Under the pieces are notes generated by a model. That model searched no databases, was not told the DNA's origin, and saw nothing but the letters and a program-made list of their open reading frames with translations. 64,000 nt of DNA from CAYZWU01 sp964482235 (lineage in GTDB: Bacteria; Planctomycetota; B15-G4; CAYZWU01). The stretch is taken from NCBI GenBank assembly GCA_964482235.1, contig CAYZWU010000019.1:26826-90825 (forward strand), written 5' to 3'. Made by a program: the position numbers and the translations under genes. Below, one piece after another: positions 58,022 to 64,000 of this stretch (position 1 is the stretch's first letter; each line of letters opens with the position of its first letter).

Positions 58022-60256
58022 ATGGGAATTAAGCTTTACTGCATCTGTTTTCTGCTTGGGATCCTGATCTGTTGGGGCGGCGACGTGGCTGCCGGCGACA
58101 CCATTGTCGTCCCCGATGACTTCGCCCTGATCCAGGATGCGATCGACGCGGCAAGCGACGGCGATCGCGTCCTGGTCCGGCCAGGAACTTACACGGGGAA
58201 CATCCAGTTTCGAGGAAAAGCGATTGTCGTGAGAAGCGAGAACGGACCAATCGTCACTCATATCGAACCCGATCAACCTGGAAGCGTGGTCATGTTCAAC
58301 CAGGATGAACAGAGAGATACCGTGCTGGAGGGATTCACGATTTTGAACGGATCAAGTGGCGGCATCTCAAATTACATCTACGGTGCCGGCATCCAGGCCG
58401 CCGCGTCACCGACGATACGGAACAACATTATCAGGAACAACGGCATGTGGGCAGGTCGCATGTTCGGTGGCGGGATCTACTCGACAGGTTCTCCGTTGAT
58501 CACTGGCAACATCATCGTCAACAACCATGCCTGGGAAGATTATTCATCGGGAGGTGGTGGATTCGGCGGCGGGGTGTACTGCGCAGGAAATGCCTGCCTG
58601 ATCAACAACCTCATTGCCGGTAACATTGCCGACTTCTGGGGAGGAGGGATCTACATCGAGTCCGGTGCCTCGCCTTTGATCCTCAATAACACGCTTAACG
58701 ACAACTTTCACTGGCACTCGCAAGAGCAAGGACAGGAAATCTACTGTTGCTCTACCAGGGCTGTCATCAAGAATTCGATCATCTGGAATTCCTATCTTGA
58801 AGGCATCCCCCTGATCGAAGCAGATGACTGCACCCCATCGGTGACCTATTGCGACGTCATGGGCGGCTACAACGGCATTGGCAACATCGATCATGATCCG
58901 CTGTTCATCAGAGGGGCCTACCTGGAACAGGATCCGGTTCAGCCGGGAGTGGATAACCCTTGCGTGGACGGAGGGGATCCCGGCACACCCCTCATCATAG
59001 GAACGACTCGCACCGATGGTGTTTACGATTCCGGAATCGTTGACATCGGCTACCATCTGGCCGGAGCTCCGAGGAAAATCGTGGTTCCCGACGATTTTGC
59101 CACGATCCAGGAAGCCATCGACGCCGCATCCTTCGACGCCGGTGATGAGATCGTCGTCAGGCCGGGAACGTATTTTGAACAAATCAACTTCATGACAAAG
59201 CCTGTTGCACTGAAAAGCATGCTGGGCCCCGGCCACACCGTAATCTCCTGCGACAGCCCCGGACTAAGATACGGAAAAAGTGTGGTCATTTTCTGGAGAT
59301 CGCTTTTCAACACCGAAAGCATCGAGGGATTCACGATCACGGGTGGAACGGGCACGTATTGGGAGTCCCATACCTTCTGGGGAGGAGGGATCTTCTGTTG
59401 TGGGTCACCAACGATCGCCAACAACGTGATCACAGGCAATCGCACAAGAGGCTGGGGCCTGATAGGGGCCGGCATAGCCGTGGTTGGGGGAAGTCCACTC
59501 ATCGTCAACAACACCATCGTGGGAAACACAGCCGATGAAAGAGCCGGAGGGCTTTACAGCTGGACCTTGACGCCGCCGATTGTGAAAAACACGATATTCT
59601 GGGACAACGGCTATGACTCATACGTCCCCGAGATCGGCGGTCTTTCAGGAACCGACGCAGTTCAGTACTGCTGTGTGGAGGATGGACACCCGGGAATGGC
59701 AAACATCAGCACTGATCCGATGTTCTTCGATCCCGAAACCGGAGACTATCACCTCACCTGGGATTCGCCCTGCCGGGAGGCCGGTGATAACACCTGCGTT
59801 TCAACAGCCATCGACTTCGAAGGAGATCCACGAATCGTATCCGGATGGGTGGATATCGGTGCAGATGAATATCACTCCCATGTCTACCACCTGGGCCGGA
59901 CTGTCCCAGGCAAACCCAAGACGATTCGCATTGTCGGATCCCCCGGTGCACCGGCAAGACTCGGAGTGAGCAGTCAACTCCTCGATACTCCTGTTCATAC
60001 GAATCATGGCGACTTCTGGCTGAAAATGCCTCTTCTCGAATCGCTGGATCTCGGCGTCTTTCCATCCACGGGTATCCTCTCCTTCACAAAGGAGATATCC
60101 CAGTCAACAGATCCGGGAACCTGTTATGCCCTCCAGGTGCTGGTCGGTCCCGCCGGAAATCCCGACTCGATATTGACGAATCCCTTGCTGCTCAGAGTGA
60201 ACTATCGATACCACCTCGGGATGAACGGCCGTTATCAATTCAGACCGCACTGGTAG
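58022..60256 (+). CDS. Secreted right-handed parallel beta-helix protein with duplicated module
   Basis: A 744-aa exported protein (signal peptide LYCICFLLGILICW..., cleavage near VAA-GD). Two copies of the family start motif are present: IVVPDDFALIQDAIDAASDG near 27 and IVVPDDFATIQEAIDAASFD near 355. Each is followed by 'VRPGTY', a 'GFTI.nG' step and beta-helix coils of the 'I.NN.I..N' and 'GGGIY' type (Asn ladders). This is the pectate-lyase/parallel-beta-helix fold used for polysaccharide binding or cleavage, but no catalytic triad is identified. The C-terminal ~110 residues form a separate beta domain (HTNHGDFWLKM..., ...CYALQVLVG...). RBS GGGAGGTAGCC. Ends 8 nt from the convergent 60265 gene. 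Confidence 0.88.
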   Translation: MGIKLYCICFLLGILICWGGDVAAGDTIVVPDDFALIQDAIDAASDGDRVLVRPGTYTGNIQFRGKAIVVRSENGPIVTHIEPDQPGSVVMFNQDEQRDTVLEGFTILNGSSGGISNYIYGAGIQAAASPTIRNNIIRNNGMWAGRMFGGGIYSTGSPLITGNIIVNNHAWEDYSSGGGGFGGGVYCAGNACLINNLIAGNIADFWGGGIYIESGASPLILNNTLNDNFHWHSQEQGQEIYCCSTRAVIKNSIIWNSYLEGIPLIEADDCTPSVTYCDVMGGYNGIGNIDHDPLFIRGAYLEQDPVQPGVDNPCVDGGDPGTPLIIGTTRTDGVYDSGIVDIGYHLAGAPRKIVVPDDFATIQEAIDAASFDAGDEIVVRPGTYFEQINFMTKPVALKSMLGPGHTVISCDSPGLRYGKSVVIFWRSLFNTESIEGFTITGGTGTYWESHTFWGGGIFCCGSPTIANNVITGNRTRGWGLIGAGIAVVGGSPLIVNNTIVGNTADERAGGLYSWTLTPPIVKNTIFWDNGYDSYVPEIGGLSGTDAVQYCCVEDGHPGMANISTDPMFFDPETGDYHLTWDSPCREAGDNTCVSTAIDFEGDPRIVSGWVDIGADEYHSHVYHLGRTVPGKPKTIRIVGSPGAPARLGVSSQLLDTPVHTNHGDFWLKMPLLESLDLGVFPSTGILSFTKEISQSTDPGTCYALQVLVGPAGNPDSILTNPLLLRVNYRYHLGMNGRYQFRPHW

Positions 60257-60264
60257 AACTTTGT

Positions 60265-61788
60265 CTATTCTACCTCGACCACCCAGAGATTGCTCAACTC
60301 CCTCCCCACAAGCGCTTGAAGAGGGATCTGCACACCGGGTAATACTCCTGTTGGAACGATCCGATCGATAATCTGCACCCCATCATCCGGCATTGCATGG
60401 AGACGAACGCGATGCTCCCATGGCGGCTCGAGCCAGAAGTCGCCGAAGGGAGTTGGAACGGGAACCGGAAGAACGCCGGAGCCGGAGATGAGCATGACAG
60501 GTTTCGTCCCGGGCCATCCGATGATCACACCCGTGACAGGATTTCCACTCGCCACTTTGCCGGTGACGTAGAGGTGCGTATGGAACTCATCAGCTCCGAT
60601 GTCGGGAGAATCAAGGAATCCGGACCGTGGATCCCCTTCGAAATCGAATTGAGGCAAACTGGGTGCATTCATGTCTCCGGCAGAGAGGCAGGGGGAGTCA
60701 TGGGTGATGTGAAAGTCGTCTCCGTAATGATTGACATAAAGGGGATCGGCATCGATCATGCCGGAGCCCCAGTTGAGTATGCAATTCGGTTCCACGAAGG
60801 CCATTGACTCCCCTCTTCTCACATCCGAATAGCTGATATCTACTCTGGACGGTTCGTATTCACCGCCCACATAGATCTCCTGTCCCAGTCCAATCTTCGT
60901 ATTCCAGAGGATCGTGTTGACAATGGTCACGTCGCTGTCGTGGCAGCAAAATAAACCGCTGCCGAAATCGTAGGCATAGTTGTCGGTGATCGTGTTGTTG
61001 ACAACTGTCAAGAAAGCTCGAGGCCCCCTGCAGAAGATCCCGCCCCCAAAGCTCTCGTAGAGCGAGGTGACGGTATTATCATGAATGAGGTTGTTCACGA
61101 TCATTGACGTAGCCTTGAAAATGTAGATGCCGCCGCCATTGCCATCTGCTGTGTTCTTTCTCAGCACGTTCGATTCGATATGGGGAGCACCGCCGCAGCA
61201 ATAGATGGCGCCACCGTCAAAAGCGAAATTACTCTCGATCAGGTTGCCTGCGATGCTCACCGTGGATGAAAAAGTGCATATTCCACCCCCGACGACTCCA
61301 GAGTTTGACCGAATCTCATTGTGCATGATGATCGAGTTGTCGTGGTAACACTCGATACCGGGACCCTGATAGGCGGTATTGCTCGTAATCGTATTATGAA
61401 TGATCGTCGGAGAGGAAGCACAGCAGAAGATCCCCCCTCCCCACTCTGTCAGGGAAGAGAACAGGGTTCCTGAACCGTTCATGATCCTGAATCCCTCCAG
61501 AACGGAATCGTGTCCTTCTCCATTCTGAAAAATGACAACACTCCCCGACCGGTTTCCGTTGATGGTGGTGACATCGGCACCTAGCTCACTCTTCACCGTG
61601 ATCGCTTTTCCGATGAAGTCGATGTTTTCGACATACGTTCCTGGCCGAACGACAACCATGTCGCCATGGATGGAAGCGTTGATCGCCTCCTGGATGGTGC
61701 CGAAATCGTCGGGAACGTACCAGGTCGATTGCGCAAAGGCTCCCGCGGAAACCAGATAAACCAATGCAATAGTGCGGATGTATCCCAT
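60265..61788 (-). CDS. Secreted right-handed parallel beta-helix protein
   Basis: A 507-aa exported protein (signal peptide GYIRTIALVYLVSAGAFA, cleavage at AFA-QS). The start block VPDDFGTIQEAINASIHGD and VVRPGTYVENIDFIGKAI introduces ~10 coils with HNTITSN, IMHNEIRSN and SNVLRKNTADGNGGGIYI-type steps. The C-terminal ~105-residue domain (GADEFHTHLYVTG, GVIIGWPGTKPVMLISGSG, FGDFWLEPPWEHRV, QALVGRELSNLWVVEVE) is nearly the same as in the neighbouring 61914 protein, suggesting a shared sorting or attachment function. RBS GAGGAGGTGTAGGC. Catalytic residues not recognised. Confidence 0.88.
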   Translation of the reverse strand: MGYIRTIALVYLVSAGAFAQSTWYVPDDFGTIQEAINASIHGDMVVVRPGTYVENIDFIGKAITVKSELGADVTTINGNRSGSVVIFQNGEGHDSVLEGFRIMNGSGTLFSSLTEWGGGIFCCASSPTIIHNTITSNTAYQGPGIECYHDNSIIMHNEIRSNSGVVGGGICTFSSTVSIAGNLIESNFAFDGGAIYCCGGAPHIESNVLRKNTADGNGGGIYIFKATSMIVNNLIHDNTVTSLYESFGGGIFCRGPRAFLTVVNNTITDNYAYDFGSGLFCCHDSDVTIVNTILWNTKIGLGQEIYVGGEYEPSRVDISYSDVRRGESMAFVEPNCILNWGSGMIDADPLYVNHYGDDFHITHDSPCLSAGDMNAPSLPQFDFEGDPRSGFLDSPDIGADEFHTHLYVTGKVASGNPVTGVIIGWPGTKPVMLISGSGVLPVPVPTPFGDFWLEPPWEHRVRLHAMPDDGVQIIDRIVPTGVLPGVQIPLQALVGRELSNLWVVEVE

Positions 61789-61832
61789 GCCTACACCTCC
61801 TCAAGGGCGGCCCGTATCGATCCCAAAGTCGC

Positions 61833-61852
61833 TTTACCTCTCAGGAGGTAAA
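61833..61852. repeat. Hairpin in gap between the two minus-strand beta-helix genes
   Basis: TTTACCTC (61833-61840), loop TCAG, GAGGTAAA (61845-61852). It lies in the 125-bp gap, 44 nt before the start of the 61788 gene. No T-run; role unknown. Confidence 0.4.
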
Positions 61853-61913
61853 ACGTCATCCGAAGGCATAGCTTTCATGAGATTCACTCGGATTTATTCA
61901 GATCGGCTTGCAG

Positions 61914-63845
61914 CTATTCGATCTCAACTACCCAGAGATTACTCAGCTCGGTCCCCACAAGCGCCTGAAAAGGAACCTGCGTCCCTGGCGGTAGCCCAGT
62001 CGCTACGACACGATCAATGATCAGCACACCGGTGTCCGGCATCGAGTTGAAATGCACGCGATGATCCCAGGGAGGCAGCAACCAGAAGTCGCCGAATGGA
62101 GTGAAATCGGGCGTCGGAAGAACTCCTGAACCAGAGATGAGCATGACGGGATTCGTCTTCGGCCATCCGATGATGACTCCCCGCGCGCTGCTGCCATTCG
62201 ATACGGTGCCGTTCACGTAGAAGTGCGTGTGGAACTCGTCGGCGCCGATGTCGGGAAAGGCGAACAGCCCGATCCGTGGATCACCCTCGAAGTCGCTGTC
62301 CGGAATGAACTGTGCGTTCCGGTCACCGGCAGAGCGGCAGGGTGAGTCGAAGGTGATGTGGTAATCTCCTGAAGAGGAATCGACGAACAAGGGATCAGCG
62401 TCGATATTGCCATCTCCCGGCCAGCCGCCCTTCACGTCGCTATACGTGACAGTGGGGCTTCCGCCGACGTAAACATGAATCTCCGGATCGGTCGGCGCGG
62501 CGTTAGCCCACAGGATCGTGTTCGTGATCAATGGGGAGGACGAGTAACCGCAGTGAATCGCACCGCCATCCCAGTTCGCCCTGTTCATAGAGATCGTGTT
62601 GTTCGTGATCACCGGGGAGCCATCGCTACAGTAGATCCCGCCGCCGCACCAGTCGGTCGTGTTATCTGAGATGATATTGTTCGTGATAAGCGGGGACATG
62701 TTGGATGTGCAGTAGATCCCGCCGCCGCTGCCCAGGCAAGAGTTCCTTGAAACAGCGTTGTTCGAGATGAGCGGAGAGGAAGAAATCGAATTCTGGAAGT
62801 AAATGCCGCCGCCGGCATTTCCGACGCTATTATCCACAATATTGTTGTTGGTTATGATCATGAAGGAATAGGAACCGCAGATCCCGCCGCCCCACAAAGC
62901 CATGTTCCCCGTGATGCTGTTTCCGGTGACGACCTCAGAAGAATCGACGCTGTAGATCCCGCCGCCCCAGGCCGCCGTATTCCCCATGATGCTGTTGTCG
63001 GTGATTTCAGAATGGCAATCGTAAGAATAGATCGCCCCACCCTTGTCAGCCCTGTTATCCGAGATGGTGTTGTCCGTGATGGTCGATCTGGAGGAGTAGT
63101 CCTCAATCCCGCCACCATATCTAGCCCTATTCCCCGAGATCGTGTTGTTCGAAATGGTCGGGTTGTTCGGATTGGTCACTGAAGGATCGTAGCAGCGTAT
63201 CCCTCCGCCGTCACGGTCGGCCGTATTACCTGAAATAGTGTTGCTGGTGACGATCGGAGAGGAGCATTCACATGATATCCCACCGCCGTCACAGCCCACT
63301 GTATTACCCGTGATGTCATTGCCCGTGATGGTTGGTGAGGATTGATCAAATGATATCCCGCCACCAAATTTAGCGGTATTACTCGAGATAGTATTGTTCG
63401 AAATGGTCGGTGAGGCGTAGTAGCACCAGATCCCGCCTCCGAACTCAAGAGTATTATTCCCCGAGATCACGTTGTTCGTGATGGTCGGAGAGGAGTTGCA
63501 GCACTTGATCCCGCCGCCGCTGCCAAGGGCATCACCATTCGTGACCGTGAAGCCGTCCAGCACCGAGTCCGCCCCTTCCTTGTTCACGAAAATCACCGCA
63601 CTCCCATCCCGGTTTCCATCGATGGTGGTGACTCCGGGGCCGGACTCGCTCTTGACGGTGATCGCCTTCCCCTTGAAATCGACTTTTCCCACGTACGTCC
63701 CCGATCTCACTATGACTCTATCGCCGTCCACCGCTGCATCGATGGCTTCCTGAATCGTTCCAAAATCATCGGGCACGTAGATATCAGCTGAGAAGGCAAT
63801 GGCCGAGATCGAAACGCAAACGGCAAGGATGGCTGCAATCCTCAT
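61914..63845 (-). CDS. Large secreted right-handed parallel beta-helix protein
   Basis: A 643-aa exported protein (signal peptide RIAAILAVCVSISAIAFS, cleavage near AFS-AD). N-terminal block IYVPDDFGTIQEAIDAAVDGD, VIVRSGTYVGKVDFKGKAI. Then ~15 very regular coils of about 24 residues with repeated 'SSPTITNN.I..N...FGGGI' steps (Asn ladder plus GGG turn), encoded by visibly repetitive DNA. The C-terminal ~105 residues (GADEFHTHFYVNG, GVIIGWPKTNPVMLISGSG, FGDFWLLPPWDHRV, ELSNLWVVEIE) match the 60265 protein. Likely surface-exposed glycan-binding or structural protein; enzymatic activity unproven. Promoter at 63911-63938; start ATG with GGAG upstream. Confidence 0.9.
   Translation of the reverse strand: MRIAAILAVCVSISAIAFSADIYVPDDFGTIQEAIDAAVDGDRVIVRSGTYVGKVDFKGKAITVKSESGPGVTTIDGNRDGSAVIFVNKEGADSVLDGFTVTNGDALGSGGGIKCCNSSPTITNNVISGNNTLEFGGGIWCYYASPTISNNTISSNTAKFGGGISFDQSSPTITGNDITGNTVGCDGGGISCECSSPIVTSNTISGNTADRDGGGIRCYDPSVTNPNNPTISNNTISGNRARYGGGIEDYSSRSTITDNTISDNRADKGGAIYSYDCHSEITDNSIMGNTAAWGGGIYSVDSSEVVTGNSITGNMALWGGGICGSYSFMIITNNNIVDNSVGNAGGGIYFQNSISSSPLISNNAVSRNSCLGSGGGIYCTSNMSPLITNNIISDNTTDWCGGGIYCSDGSPVITNNTISMNRANWDGGAIHCGYSSSPLITNTILWANAAPTDPEIHVYVGGSPTVTYSDVKGGWPGDGNIDADPLFVDSSSGDYHITFDSPCRSAGDRNAQFIPDSDFEGDPRIGLFAFPDIGADEFHTHFYVNGTVSNGSSARGVIIGWPKTNPVMLISGSGVLPTPDFTPFGDFWLLPPWDHRVHFNSMPDTGVLIIDRVVATGLPPGTQVPFQALVGTELSNLWVVEIE
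62500..63510 (-). repeat. Tandem ~72-nt coding repeats of beta-helix coils
   Basis: Within the 61914 gene the coil units recur every ~66-75 nt with similar nucleotide cores (on the plus strand 'atcccgccgcc' and 'gtgttgttcg.gatggtcgg'). Copies are diverged but readable at DNA level. Boundaries are approximate. Confidence 0.6.
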
Positions 63846-63910
63846 GACAAGACTCCGGCATGGTTATCGATTCAGGATGAATAGGCGTTACAGATCCCTA
63901 TCGGTCTTCC

Positions 63911-63938
63911 ATTATAATCCGAATCGTCAAAGAACAAA
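63911..63938 (-). promoter_or_regulatory. Promoter of 61914 beta-helix gene
   Basis: Minus strand TTTGTT (63933-63938), 16-nt spacer, perfect TATAAT (63911-63916), ~65 nt upstream of the ATG at 63845. Confidence 0.5.
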
Positions 63939-64000
63939 GTCGAATCCGGCGAATTTCAAGATAGTTGTCGCCTTTTTCGGGTTTCATTTCTTCGTCATCC

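Noticed and set aside
62500..63510. CRISPR-like array
   Set aside because: Repeats are coding, diverged, about 72 nt in period without constant repeat/unique spacer alternation, and stay in frame inside a beta-helix gene.

Overview
The window is about 64 kb of a GC-rich genome from a diderm (Gram-negative type) bacterium. I see lipoproteins with lipoboxes, an OmpA-domain protein, a SecD-SecF fusion, type IV pilus ATPases and a type II LexA/DnaG/RpoD set. The mix recalls Planctomycetota or a related uncultured lineage: HEAT+VWA proteins, formylglycine-enzyme-like (SUMF1) secreted proteins, a helix-turn-helix/membrane protein and 'VPDDF.TIQEAIDAA' beta-helix proteins with shared C-terminal domains. 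That placement is inference only. Initiation at TTG and GTG is frequent and usually backed by a clear Shine-Dalgarno sequence.

Layout. 1-6.5 kb: the end of a carboxypeptidase-regulatory-like repeat protein, an M50 site-2 protease, a UMF1-type MFS transporter, a secreted protein with a degenerate metallopeptidase-like region, and a TrmJ-type RNA methyltransferase. 6.5-12.4 kb: a secreted HEAT/VWA protein divergent from a tightly coupled four-gene operon (TIM-barrel isomerase, AmgK-like kinase, MurU-like nucleotidyltransferase, membrane coiled-coil protein) that may recycle cell-wall sugars. 12.4-20 kb: selB, a YhcC-type radical SAM gene, and the dnaG-rpoD operon with a zinc-ribbon coiled-coil gene. 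20-33 kb: a long minus-strand operon with two PilB-like ATPases, PilT, PilC, a histidine kinase, an HTH-membrane protein, an OmpA lipoprotein, a SUMF1 protein and rsmA. Its promoter faces a divergent lipoprotein promoter, and the two share an 11-bp inverted repeat. 33-46.6 kb: ppdK, a response regulator with a broken GGDEF motif, a YebC-family gene, a sodium:solute symporter with a 33-aa membrane peptide, rpsI-rplM, an FtsQ-like gene with a small partner, a DEIH-box helicase, an MTAN-like nucleosidase and ribE. A perfect 34-bp inverted repeat lies between the helicase and nucleosidase genes. 46.8-55.6 kb: trmD-rplS-secDF-LysM, nadB-hflX, a 26-aa membrane micropeptide just upstream of lexA, and tRNA-Pro(TGG) with its terminator.

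55.6-64 kb looks accessory. Base composition drops after the tRNA. There is a frameshifted three-helix membrane gene, a secreted SUMF1-domain protein and three large secreted right-handed beta-helix proteins, two of which share an almost identical C-terminal domain. I found no transposase, CRISPR array, phage gene or rRNA in the window.
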